The notes under the pieces are model-generated. The model did not search any database. It was not told the origin of the DNA and was given only the letters and a program-made list of their open reading frames with translations. Shown here piece by piece: positions 1 through 8,852 of a DNA stretch of 64,000 bases. This stretch comes from Pseudocolwellia sp049933045 (lineage in GTDB: Bacteria; Pseudomonadota; Gammaproteobacteria; Enterobacterales; Alteromonadaceae). Numbering within the stretch: position 1 is the stretch's first letter; each line of letters begins with the position of its first letter. The stretch lies in the NCBI RefSeq assembly GCF_049933045.1, contig NZ_CP187926.1, positions 1,302,001-1,366,000 of the forward strand. The letters run 5' to 3'. The position numbers were made by a program, and so were the translations under genes.

Positions 1-1227
1 ACAGCTGAATCTTTCGCTTTGTATCGCTCATGGCGTGCAGGCTTTTTTAATGAACTTATGTTTTACACTTTCATTTCTTGGGCTTTGGCAGCGATAATAG
101 TAATTACCTATATGTTCTTCACTAAACAATCCGCGGATTTTTCTCGTATTGCTACCTTTATATGGTTTGGTGCCGGTATTATCTCACTTATCACCTGGCG
201 ATTTTTGTTTAACCGATTTTTAGCTAAAATCAGAACAAAAGGTATGAACACGCGTAGTGTTGCTATTATTGGAATAACAAAATCCGGTCAACGTTTAGCA
301 CAACAAATATTAGACAACCCAGATACCGGCTTTAGATTAACTGCTGTATTTGATGATCGAATTCCTGAAAGAATTGACGCTACTTACCATGCTTGGCTTG
401 AAGGTGATATAAAAAAAGGTGTAGAACGCGCTAAAAACAACGAATTCGATGTGGTTTATATAGCACTTCCAATGATCGCAGAAGAAAGAATTAAACACAT
501 ATTGCAATTACTAGGTGATACAACAGCTAACGTACAACTTGTGCCAGACTTATTCGTGTATACCTTAATGAATGCTTCTATGTCACACATTGGCAATATT
601 CAAACAATAAGCGTGTATGACAACCCTATGCGTGGTGGTAACGCAGCACTTAAACGTTTTGAAGATATTGCATTCTCTCTGGCTATTCTTACACTTATAT
701 CATTACCTCTATTTTTTATAGCGATAGCTGTAAAAATAACATCAAAAGGGCCAGTTATATTTAAACAAAATAGATACGGTCTTGATGGTAAAAAAATCAA
801 AGTGTGGAAGTTTCGTTCCATGACAGTAACTGAAAACTCAGACGTAGTAACTCAAGCCACAAAAGGTGATGCGCGTATAACTCCATTAGGTGCATTTTTA
901 CGTAGAACTTCATTAGATGAATTACCGCAATTTATAAACGTATTGCAAGGCCGAATGTCTGTAGTAGGTCCACGACCTCATGCTGTAGCGCATAACGAAT
1001 CTTACCGCAAAGAAGTTGATTACTACATGCTTCGCCACAAAGTACGCCCAGGGATAACAGGTTGGGCACAAGTGAACGGATGGCGTGGTGAAACAGATAC
1101 CATAGACAAAATGGAAATGCGTATAAAATATGATTTAGAATATATACGTCATTGGACATTATGGCTTGACGTGAAAATTATTATATTTACAGTATTTAGA
1201 TCATTCAATGACAAAAATGCTTACTAG
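1..1227 (+). CDS. wcaJ: Undecaprenyl-phosphate sugar phosphotransferase, WcaJ type (5' partial)
   Basis: This polyprenyl glycosylphosphotransferase would transfer glucose-1-P or a similar sugar-1-P from a UDP-sugar to undecaprenyl phosphate at the inner membrane, starting a Wzx/Wzy-type repeat unit. The frame is open to base 1 with no stop, and the first possible start (TTG at 19) falls inside a family that normally has more N-terminal membrane segments, so the gene begins upstream of the window. Visible parts are two membrane helices, a CoA-binding-like middle domain (VAIIGITKSGQRLAQQI) and the C-terminal catalytic domain with a membrane entry helix, KVWKFRSM, RRTSLDELPQ, VGPRPHA and RPGITGWAQVNGWRGE. 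The downstream cluster resembles colanic acid loci, which use WcaJ. The sugar specificity is inferred. Confidence 0.9.
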   Translation, partial: TAESFALYRSWRAGFFNELMFYTFISWALAAIIVITYMFFTKQSADFSRIATFIWFGAGIISLITWRFLFNRFLAKIRTKGMNTRSVAIIGITKSGQRLAQQILDNPDTGFRLTAVFDDRIPERIDATYHAWLEGDIKKGVERAKNNEFDVVYIALPMIAEERIKHILQLLGDTTANVQLVPDLFVYTLMNASMSHIGNIQTISVYDNPMRGGNAALKRFEDIAFSLAILTLISLPLFFIAIAVKITSKGPVIFKQNRYGLDGKKIKVWKFRSMTVTENSDVVTQATKGDARITPLGAFLRRTSLDELPQFINVLQGRMSVVGPRPHAVAHNESYRKEVDYYMLRHKVRPGITGWAQVNGWRGETDTIDKMEMRIKYDLEYIRHWTLWLDVKIIIFTVFRSFNDKNAY

Positions 1228-1240
1228 GAACTAGGTATCA

Positions 1241-1930
1241 ATCCCTAATTCAATAAATTAGCGAAATTCGCTGACAGGTTTTAACCTTTAAGGTGTTTAA
1301 TCCCTTAAATGTTTTATCACTTCTCGGTGTAGCGCGCAGCACCTCAGTGTACTCTGTGGTGAAAATTGTTTTAGGGCTCAATTCCTAATTCAATAAATTA
1401 GCGAAATTCGCTGACAGGTTTTAACCTTTAAGGTGTTTAATCCCTTAAATGTTTTATCACTTTTCAGTTTAGCGCGCAGCGCCTCAGTGTACTCTGTGGT
1501 GAAAATTGTTTTAGGTCTCAATCCCTAATTCAATAAATTAGCGAAATTCGCTGACAGGTTTTAACCTTTAAGGTGTTTAATCCCTTAAGTGTTTTATCAC
1601 TTCTCAGTTTAGCGCAAAGCGCCTCAGTGTGCTCGGTGGTAAAAGTTGTTTTAGGTCTCAATCCCTAATTCAATAAATTAGCGAAATTCGCTGACAGGTT
1701 TTAACCTTTAAGGTGTCTAATCCCTTAAATGTTTTATCACTTCTCGGTGTAGCGCAAAGCGCCTCAGTGTACTCTGTGGTAAAAATTGTTTTAGGGCTCA
1801 ATCCCTAATTCGAAAAATGAGTAAAATTCGCTGACAGATTTTAATTTCCCTCGGTGTACTCCGTGGTGAAAGATGTATTATAGCTTAATCCCTAATTCGA
1901 AAAATTAGTGGAATTCGCTGACAGGTTTAA
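1241..1930. repeat. Tandem array of a 140-bp intergenic repeat
   Basis: The gap between wcaJ and ugd holds four full units of exactly 140 bp starting at 1241, 1381, 1521 and 1661. A fifth, diverged and shortened unit starts at 1801, and the head of a sixth starts at 1888. Each unit opens with ATCCCTAATTCAATAAATTA, continues with GCGAAATTCGCTGACAGG, and ends in a CTTCTCGGTGTAGCGC to CTCTGTGGT segment. That last segment is one arm of the dispersed repeats found elsewhere in this locus. No ORF or spacer-like unique sequence lies between units. The block ends about 37 bp before ugd. Confidence 0.95.
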
Positions 1931-1967
1931 CGACTTAAATTAAATATTTTAAGGATACAAGAACAAG

Positions 1968-3320
1968 ATGAAAGTTACTTTTTATGGAATTGGATACGTA
2001 GGCTTAGTACAAGCTGCCGTTTTAGCTGACGCAGGACACGACGTTTGTTGTGTAGACATAGATCAAAATAAAATTGACGATCTTAAAAAAGGAATTATAC
2101 CAATTTACGAACCAGGCTTAACGCCATTGGTTGAAAGTAACTTTGCAGAAGGTCGTTTAATTTTTACTACAGATGCAGAGTTTGGTGCGAATTATGGTGA
2201 GCTTCAGTTTATCGCGGTAGGAACTCCACCAGATGAAGATGGTTCAGCCGATCTAAAATATGTACTTAAAGTAGCAGAAACAATTGCTACCTACATGACA
2301 TCACCTAAAGTAATTATCGACAAATCAACAGTACCTGTTGGCACAGCAGATAAAGTATCTGCTCAAGTAGAACAAGTATTAAACTCAAGATTTGAGCAAG
2401 GCAAAGCACCTTCGTTTTCAGTAGTTTCTAACCCTGAATTTTTAAAAGAAGGTTCAGCTGTTGCTGATTGTAAACGTCCAGACCGTATCGTAATCGGAAC
2501 AGACTCTACAGAAGCTGAAGAGTTAATGCGTGAGTTATACGAACCATTTAACCGTAACCATGAAAAAATCATAGTTATGGACATCAAATCAGCTGAATTA
2601 ACCAAATACGCAGCTAACTGTATGTTGGCTACAAAAATTAGCTTCATGAATGAGATGGCCAACATCGCAGAACGAGTAGGCGCAAACATTGAAAATGTTC
2701 GTCATGGTATAGGTTCTGATCCTCGTATCGGTTACCAATTTATTTACCCTGGTTGTGGTTACGGTGGTTCATGTTTCCCTAAAGACGTACAAGCTCTTGT
2801 AAGAACAGCAGATGGTATTGGCTACGAATCGCAAATACTAAAAGCGGTTGAAGCAGTTAACTACGCTCAAAAGAATAAATTATTTGAATATATCTCTAAA
2901 CACTTTGGTTTAGCAGAAAATCCTGATGCAATTAAAGGTAAAACCTTTGCATTATGGGGCTTATCATTTAAACCAAACACCGATGATATGCGTGAAGCAC
3001 CAAGCTTAGTATTAATGGATGCATTATGGAAAGCTGGAGCGAAAGTTCAAGCATACGACCCAGAAGCAATGGAAGAAACACAGCGCATTTGTGGGAACCG
3101 TGCCGACTTAAGCTTAATGGGAACTAAAGAATCAGCCCTTAAAGGTGCAGATGCATTAGTTGTATGTACTGAATGGCAAAACTTTAAAGCGCCAGACTTC
3201 AATACAGTTAAAGAAGAATTAAGCGAAGCCGTAGTATTTGATGGGCGTAATCTTTTTGAACCAGCACGTATGAAAGCGAAAGGCTTCGATTACTGGTCGA
3301 TTGGTCGTTTAGCTAACTAG
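1968..3320 (+). CDS. ugd: UDP-glucose 6-dehydrogenase
   Basis: It oxidises UDP-glucose to UDP-glucuronate with two NAD+, supplying GlcA for the polysaccharide. The N-terminal Rossmann fold shows GIGYVGL at residues 7-13. The central dehydrogenase domain holds the conserved lysine in ELTKYAANCMLA (K213), and GCGYGGSCFPKD carries the catalytic cysteine C269. The C-terminal UDP-binding domain contains LSFKPNTDDMREAPS. The 450-residue length is normal for the family. The ATG start follows an AAGGA about 15 bases upstream. It is separated from wcaJ by the repeat array, so it may have its own promoter or be read through the repeats. Confidence 0.97.
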   Translation: MKVTFYGIGYVGLVQAAVLADAGHDVCCVDIDQNKIDDLKKGIIPIYEPGLTPLVESNFAEGRLIFTTDAEFGANYGELQFIAVGTPPDEDGSADLKYVLKVAETIATYMTSPKVIIDKSTVPVGTADKVSAQVEQVLNSRFEQGKAPSFSVVSNPEFLKEGSAVADCKRPDRIVIGTDSTEAEELMRELYEPFNRNHEKIIVMDIKSAELTKYAANCMLATKISFMNEMANIAERVGANIENVRHGIGSDPRIGYQFIYPGCGYGGSCFPKDVQALVRTADGIGYESQILKAVEAVNYAQKNKLFEYISKHFGLAENPDAIKGKTFALWGLSFKPNTDDMREAPSLVLMDALWKAGAKVQAYDPEAMEETQRICGNRADLSLMGTKESALKGADALVVCTEWQNFKAPDFNTVKEELSEAVVFDGRNLFEPARMKAKGFDYWSIGRLAN

Positions 3321-3339
3321 TTATTAATAGGAAATTTAC

Positions 3340-4311
3340 GTGAAACAAACTATAACCACAATTTTAAGCGTTTTATTATCTTACTGTCGTGATATTAAAC
3401 GATTTACAAAGTACGCTCATTTATTTAAACCAAATAAAAATAAACTAACAGCTCAAGCTCATATGTATCGTTTAGCTCATGCATTAGAGAAAGGTATGGC
3501 TTTACCTCAACCTAGAAAAGGATTTGGTAAATCAAAAATAGTACAATTAACAAACTTCATCAATGAATATTGCACTCAAAATGGAGTGGATGGCCCAGCA
3601 AGTTCTGCTGCTTCATCTATTGCATCACTTTTAAGTTATCACCAAACTAATGAGGTAGATGTTGAGTCTGAAAAATCATTATTTACTAATTTATGTAATA
3701 AATTTCCTGAGCTACAGGTTGAGTCTGAAAAGATTAATACTGGAGTGTTGAATTTATCTAAAGAAAAAATATGCAAATCATTACCTGAGTCTCCTGAAGA
3801 CTTCTTTGGCTTAAGATGCAGTGTACGTAAATACTCAGATAAAAAAGTGTCTAAAGATGAATTGTTGAGAGTGATCAAATTAGCTAATAAAACCCCATCT
3901 GTTTGTAATAGGCAGAGTGCACGAGTTTACGTTTACGATGAAAAAGAATCTATGGCAAAAGTACTTAAACATCAAGATGGTAACGCAGGTTTTGGTCATG
4001 ATGCAGGTACAATCTTGATTGTAACTTCAGATTTAAGTTGCTTTTATAAAGCCGGAGAACGTAATCAAGGTTATGTAGATGGTGGTTTATATGCAATGAG
4101 CTTAGTTTATGCAATCCACTCTATCGGTTTAGGTTCATGTATGCTGAATTGGAGCCAAGGAGCAAGAACTGACCAACGACTAAGAGATGATACTAATATC
4201 CCTGAAAATGAAGTGATTATTACAATGATTGCTGTTGGAAATCTACCTGACAATTTTGACGTAGCAGTATCTCCTAGAAGAAATGTTGAGCAAGTAGCGT
4301 CTTTTCAATAA
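3340..4311 (+). CDS. Nitroreductase-family protein in the polysaccharide operon
   Basis: The C-terminal two thirds (about residues 160-323) match the FMN-dependent nitroreductase fold: CSVRKYSDKKVSKDELLRVI, then NRQSARVYVY, and a late glycine-rich GLGSCMLNW segment. The N-terminal 150 residues are a less conserved helical extension with MYRLAHALEKGM. It starts at GTG, 19 bases after ugd, with TAGGA upstream. Its substrate is unknown. Its neighbour is a polysaccharide pyruvyl transferase, and similar pairs occur in surface polysaccharide clusters, so a redox step on a sugar or lipid precursor is possible but unproven. Confidence 0.85.
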   Translation: MKQTITTILSVLLSYCRDIKRFTKYAHLFKPNKNKLTAQAHMYRLAHALEKGMALPQPRKGFGKSKIVQLTNFINEYCTQNGVDGPASSAASSIASLLSYHQTNEVDVESEKSLFTNLCNKFPELQVESEKINTGVLNLSKEKICKSLPESPEDFFGLRCSVRKYSDKKVSKDELLRVIKLANKTPSVCNRQSARVYVYDEKESMAKVLKHQDGNAGFGHDAGTILIVTSDLSCFYKAGERNQGYVDGGLYAMSLVYAIHSIGLGSCMLNWSQGARTDQRLRDDTNIPENEVIITMIAVGNLPDNFDVAVSPRRNVEQVASFQ

Positions 4312-4350
4312 ACACAGTAAACAATAAATATTACAAAGAGCGAAGAAGAA

Positions 4351-5409
4351 ATGAAAATAGGGATAGTAACATACCACGACATTAATAATTATGGTGCTCA
4401 ATTACAAGCATCATCTTTACAGCGTTATATTGAAGCACAAGGACATGAAGTTGAAGTAGTAGACTACAAGCCGATTCGAACAAGAGTTCGTATAATCATG
4501 ACTATATTAAGACCTCTTTTAAAGGGAGATATTAAACAAGCTAAATTAGAACTTAACAAAAGAAAAATGTTTGCGTCTTCTATTAAGTCTATGGCTAGAA
4601 TTGGTAAAAAATCTTTATATACAGAATCACAGTTAAAAAAATCTTTGTATAATAGTTACGATTTACTTATTTGTGGTAGTGATGAACTTTGGAATTTTCA
4701 AAATTATATGGGATATAGACCAGCTTATATCCTAGACTTTCCAACAAATAACACTCGTAAAATGAGTTATGCAGCTTCAATGGGCTCAGGTAATCCAAGT
4801 GAAGAATTAAAGCAAACAATGACAAATAGTTTAGCTAATTTTTCAAGTATTCTTGTTCGAGACCCATACACATTCGACTTTGTTAAAAATCAAGGTTTTG
4901 ATGTAAGCCGTGTAGTAGATCCAACTTTCCTTTTCGACTTTAAACCTGTACTACCTTCTTTAGATAACTATATGATGATTTCAGGTGCTTTATCAAAAGC
5001 TCAAGTTGAGCTTGCGATTGAGACAGCAAAAAAATTAAAGTTGGTCCCTGTGAGTGTAGGATGTCAATACCCAGGCTACGAAGACATTGAAGTTAGTGCT
5101 ACACCAATTGAATGGATTGGCTATATCAAAAATGCTAAGTTTCATTTTACTTCTCTTTTCCATGGTGCTGTATTTTCACTAAAGAATGATACGCCATTCG
5201 CTATATACTGTTCACAAGCCAAAAAACAAAAAGTAAGTTCGTTGGTTTCTTGGTTTAATCAAGAAACACGTATGGTTGACGAAAGTGCAACAGTTGAAAC
5301 ATTAATTGAATGTTCAAAATTACCTTTTACAGACTCTTACCATGAAACATTCTCTCAATTAGTTAACAATTCTAAAGAGTTGCTACTTACAAGTATTGAA
5401 AAGAAGTAA
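4351..5409 (+). CDS. Polysaccharide pyruvyl transferase family protein
   Basis: Members of this family (CsaB/WcaK-like) transfer pyruvate from phosphoenolpyruvate to sugars to form ketals, giving acidic polysaccharides. The N terminus MKIGIVTYHDINNYGAQLQA is the family hallmark. Also visible are LLICGSDELWNF, a mid-protein RDPYTFDFV and a late FTSLFHGAVFSLKNDTPFA, typical of the GT-B-like C-terminal half. The 352-residue length fits. It starts at ATG after GAAGAAG. It is co-directional with the nitroreductase and the flippase, consistent with modification of the lipid-linked repeat unit in the cytoplasm. The acceptor sugar cannot be told. Confidence 0.9.
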   Translation: MKIGIVTYHDINNYGAQLQASSLQRYIEAQGHEVEVVDYKPIRTRVRIIMTILRPLLKGDIKQAKLELNKRKMFASSIKSMARIGKKSLYTESQLKKSLYNSYDLLICGSDELWNFQNYMGYRPAYILDFPTNNTRKMSYAASMGSGNPSEELKQTMTNSLANFSSILVRDPYTFDFVKNQGFDVSRVVDPTFLFDFKPVLPSLDNYMMISGALSKAQVELAIETAKKLKLVPVSVGCQYPGYEDIEVSATPIEWIGYIKNAKFHFTSLFHGAVFSLKNDTPFAIYCSQAKKQKVSSLVSWFNQETRMVDESATVETLIECSKLPFTDSYHETFSQLVNNSKELLLTSIEKK

Positions 5410-5417
5410 CTTCTTAG

Positions 5418-6875
5418 ATGAGTTTATCCAATAAAACAATTACAGGTATGTTGTGGGTTTTTATTGCTGTACTTATAAGTAAGTCCATGTCTTTATTAAC
5501 ACAGTTCTTTTTAGGGTATGTTCTTAGTGTAGAAGATTTTGGTGTTTTTGCTGTTATTACAGGTTTGATGGCTTTAGTTTCAGGATTTCAAGATCCTGGC
5601 TTAGGCCGATTACTTGTACAAAAACAAAATAAATTTGAAAAACTATTTCCTTTAGCATTACTTATTTCGCTTTGCTTTGCTGTTGTAGGGAGTATTACGT
5701 TACTTGTATTTTCAAGCTTTATGGGAAGCGATTCAAATGAAAACAACTTATTTAACTTAGTTATTTTTATATCAGTTACACTTCCGTTTATGTCTTTATC
5801 AAGCATCTTTAAAGCTAAACTTAATATTGATTTACGCTTTAAAGATGTATCTAAAATTGATACTTACAATGCTATTGGGTACGGCCTTATATTAATGGCC
5901 TTTGCATATTTTGGAGCACGCGCATACAGCTTCATCTTTGCTATAGTGTTCACCTATATATTTAACTTTGTAAGCTATTGGTATCTATCTGAGATTAGAG
6001 TTATTAATAAGCCTAATTTTAAATATTTTAGCGAAATATGGTCTGGGATCAAATGGCTTTTCATTGGTGCATTCTTACTTGGGGCTGCATTGAGAGGGGA
6101 TTATTTAGTTTTAGAAAATATATTTACGGAAGAAGAGTTAGGTTATTATTTTTTTGGTTTTATGCTAACAGCTAATATCGGCATGTTACTTTCACAGGGA
6201 ATACAAAGTGTTTTAATGCCGTCTTTTTCTTCAATTGATGACGACAAAAGAGTGCTTAATGGATTTAATAGAGCAAGTGCAGCCTTAGTTTTTCTAACTG
6301 GTATCTTATGTTTAGGTATGGTCGTTTTCTCTCCTTATTTAATCAGTTATATATGGAATGGTAAGTGGGATTCGGCAATATTAGTTGCAGTAGTTATGGC
6401 AATATCTCTACCTTTAAAAATGCTTTCACCGCTTGGTGGGGCATTACTCGAATCTAAAGGTAAATGGCGCGATCGAACTATATTTCTTTTTATCGACGCA
6501 GCAACATTAATTATGAGCGCATATCTAGGAGGAAGTTACTTTGGACTAGATGGTGCAGCTTATGCTGTAGCAATTCAAAGAGGGACATTGGGATTATCTC
6601 TATACTTTAAGGCAGCAAAAGAACTAAATTACACTTTTATAAAGACGTTATCGTCTGTTATGTCAATGTACATACCTTTTGGAATCGTTGCTTTTATATT
6701 TTTCTATTTTAACTTGGTAGATTTAACAATGGTTAAATCTAGTGATTTTTTCAGATTATGTGTTATTGGTGTTTTATCTCTTTTTGTATATATCTTACTT
6801 AACCTATTATTTAACAAGGTTGGAGTTGCTGAAACAATTGATGTACTTAAAAAGTTAAAGAAAAAAACAGCTTAA
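5418..6875 (+). CDS. wzx: Lipopolysaccharide/oligosaccharide flippase, Wzx type
   Basis: This is a MOP-superfamily membrane protein expected to flip the undecaprenyl-linked repeat unit across the inner membrane. The 485-residue sequence is made of about 12-14 hydrophobic segments with short loops. Its start resembles polysaccharide transporters (KTITGMLWVFIAVLISK, then FGVFAVITGLMALVSGFQD). A GLGRLLVQ-type loop motif follows helix 2. It lies 8 bases after the pyruvyl transferase gene. The fold is confident from composition and motifs; the substrate is inferred from context. Confidence 0.9.
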   Translation: MSLSNKTITGMLWVFIAVLISKSMSLLTQFFLGYVLSVEDFGVFAVITGLMALVSGFQDPGLGRLLVQKQNKFEKLFPLALLISLCFAVVGSITLLVFSSFMGSDSNENNLFNLVIFISVTLPFMSLSSIFKAKLNIDLRFKDVSKIDTYNAIGYGLILMAFAYFGARAYSFIFAIVFTYIFNFVSYWYLSEIRVINKPNFKYFSEIWSGIKWLFIGAFLLGAALRGDYLVLENIFTEEELGYYFFGFMLTANIGMLLSQGIQSVLMPSFSSIDDDKRVLNGFNRASAALVFLTGILCLGMVVFSPYLISYIWNGKWDSAILVAVVMAISLPLKMLSPLGGALLESKGKWRDRTIFLFIDAATLIMSAYLGGSYFGLDGAAYAVAIQRGTLGLSLYFKAAKELNYTFIKTLSSVMSMYIPFGIVAFIFFYFNLVDLTMVKSSDFFRLCVIGVLSLFVYILLNLLFNKVGVAETIDVLKKLKKKTA

Positions 6876-6912
6876 TATACTCATGAATAAAATAAATTAT
6901 TTAGGATAAAAA

Positions 6913-7776
6913 TTGAAACAAATAACAAATCATATATGTTTTTGTGCCGATGGAAATTACATTTTGTTTGTTCCATCAGTTATAGAGTCGATTTTAAATA
7001 GTAATACAGCATCTTTTGTATTTCATGTAATTAGCGATGAAAAAAGAAGCCAAGCTTTTGATGAACAATTAAACTTAATAACATCGAAAGTAGATGTTGT
7101 TTGGCATCAAATCGATATAAAAGATTTTGACGGTTTAAAAGAAATATCTCATTTTACCAAAGCTATGTATTACAGGTTACTTATTCCCGAACTAATAAAT
7201 GAAAGTACTGTTTTATATCTTGATTGCGACATTTTAGTAAAAGGCAAACTTGACCACTTATTCTCACTTGATTTAGATGATAATTACATTGGTGCAGTTA
7301 CAAATCCATTTTTTAATCGTTATGAATCATTAAATCTATCTTCAGATGTTGGGTATTTTAACTCCGGTGTTATGTTAATAAATACGCAACAGTGGTTAGA
7401 TAATGATATTAAAAATAAATTAATTCATATAATTAAAAACGAAGCACATGTCCTAGAAATGCCTGATCAGGATGCTCTAAATAAAGTATTCAATGGCAAG
7501 TGGCACAAATTATCTTCACAATTTAATGCACAATTCTCGATGTTTTTTAATGCAAAAAAATTAGAGACTGATGGATATTATAAAGTAGGTATCAATGAAC
7601 CTATAATTGTTCATTTTTCAGGTACTAATAAACAATGGCATTACTCTTGTTCATTAAGTTACGCACGAGATTATAGAAAGCTTAAATCATCAAAAATGAT
7701 CACCAAACGTTCATTCGTAATTGATAATTTAATTGGATTTTATTCTAGTGTTAAATTAAATTATTTTGGATCGTAA
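6913..7776 (+). CDS. Glycosyltransferase family 8 protein
   Basis: GT8 enzymes are retaining GT-A glycosyltransferases acting on LPS or capsule acceptors. Visible features are the N-terminal nucleotide-binding strand (HICFCADGNYI), the DxD-containing YLDCDILVKG around residues 100-108, FNSGVMLIN, the DQDALN motif and a late HFSGTNKQWHY. The 287-residue length is usual. The start is TTG at 6913 with TTAGGAT upstream; no in-frame ATG sits earlier in the conserved region. It probably adds Glc or Gal, but the donor is not deducible. Confidence 0.92.
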   Translation: MKQITNHICFCADGNYILFVPSVIESILNSNTASFVFHVISDEKRSQAFDEQLNLITSKVDVVWHQIDIKDFDGLKEISHFTKAMYYRLLIPELINESTVLYLDCDILVKGKLDHLFSLDLDDNYIGAVTNPFFNRYESLNLSSDVGYFNSGVMLINTQQWLDNDIKNKLIHIIKNEAHVLEMPDQDALNKVFNGKWHKLSSQFNAQFSMFFNAKKLETDGYYKVGINEPIIVHFSGTNKQWHYSCSLSYARDYRKLKSSKMITKRSFVIDNLIGFYSSVKLNYFGS

Positions 7777-7779
7777 GAA

Positions 7780-8850
7780 ATGAATGCTAAAAAAATAGCC
7801 TTTATTCAACCTATTATTACAAGTTATAGAGTTGAATTCTTTAAGCAATTATCAAAAATATACGACCTAGATGTTGTCGCGTGTAAACCTGATGCCAAAG
7901 AAGGCTTTAATACAGCTGAATCTTACCCTTTTAATACTTTAACAAGTTTTATTAAGTTTAAGTTTGGCCGTTTTTTCTATCAAACAGGTTTGTTAAAACT
8001 TAAGCACCCAATAATTTTATCTTACGGTAACTTAAACAATATAGCTCTATGGTTGTTACTTATTAAGTCGTCACTATTTACAGGTCAAAAAATAATTCTT
8101 CATGGTCAAGGTTTATATAATGGAGCGGGCTTCGTTAAAAGGGTAATGTATAAAGCAGCATTGTCACTGGCCGACGCTTATATCTGCTATAACGCTTTCT
8201 CTAGAGATGAAACTATTAAAGTATTACCTCGGTTTAAAATGAAGTTGCATTATGCCTCTAACACTTTATTTTTGAATACTTCACTCTCTGAAAAAGAACT
8301 TACTGGTAAGAGTGAGCGTAAAGATATTTTATATGTTGGTAGGTTAAGAAATGATTGTGGGTTAGATCTTCTAATAGAGGCTTTACAACAATTAAAAAGT
8401 AATTCAAATAATAATATTCGCTTAAAGGTGATAGGTGAAGGTGAACTTTTTGAAGTATATAAAAAACAATATTCGGGCTATACCAATATTGTTTTTTTAG
8501 GTGCTATATATGAAGAAGAGGAAATACTAGAAGTATCAAAAACCTGTTTTTGTGGTATTTACCCTGGTGATGCAGGTCTTAGTGTAGTTCACTATATGTC
8601 TATGGGGCTACCAATTATAGTTCATGATTCATTTAATCTTCATATGGGGCCTGAGCCTGCTTATGTTGAAGAAGGAAAGTGCGGTGTTTTTTTTGAAAGA
8701 AACAATGCTTCATCTATGGCTCAAGCTATTGCAAAAATGGGAAATACCGATGATTGGGATAGTCTAGCTAAGAATTCTTTAAATAAATATAAAGAATTAA
8801 ATGGCGAGTCTGTTGTAAATGCTTTTTCTAACCTTATAAATGAAGTTTGA
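7780..8850 (+). CDS. Glycosyltransferase, GT4-like
   Basis: A GT-B fold transferase is suggested by the C-terminal Rossmann half: ILYVGRLRNDCGLDLLIEAL, a following VIGEGELFEVY, and YPGDAGLSVVHYMSMGLPI in place of the usual EGFG/EPxxxE acidic region. The N-terminal half starts KKIAFIQPIITSYRVEFF, as in GT4 enzymes acting on lipid-linked acceptors. The start ATG lies 3 bases after the GT8 stop. The donor sugar is unknown. Confidence 0.88.
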   Translation: MNAKKIAFIQPIITSYRVEFFKQLSKIYDLDVVACKPDAKEGFNTAESYPFNTLTSFIKFKFGRFFYQTGLLKLKHPIILSYGNLNNIALWLLLIKSSLFTGQKIILHGQGLYNGAGFVKRVMYKAALSLADAYICYNAFSRDETIKVLPRFKMKLHYASNTLFLNTSLSEKELTGKSERKDILYVGRLRNDCGLDLLIEALQQLKSNSNNNIRLKVIGEGELFEVYKKQYSGYTNIVFLGAIYEEEEILEVSKTCFCGIYPGDAGLSVVHYMSMGLPIIVHDSFNLHMGPEPAYVEEGKCGVFFERNNASSMAQAIAKMGNTDDWDSLAKNSLNKYKELNGESVVNAFSNLINEV

Positions 8851-8852
8851 TT

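Noticed and set aside
1241..1930. CRISPR array
   Set aside because: The repeats are 140 bp and abut each other with no unique spacers, and no cas genes are near.
8847..8852. TTG start for the polymerase gene
   Set aside because: It overlaps the previous stop and has poorer spacing to the GAAG site than the ATG at 8853.
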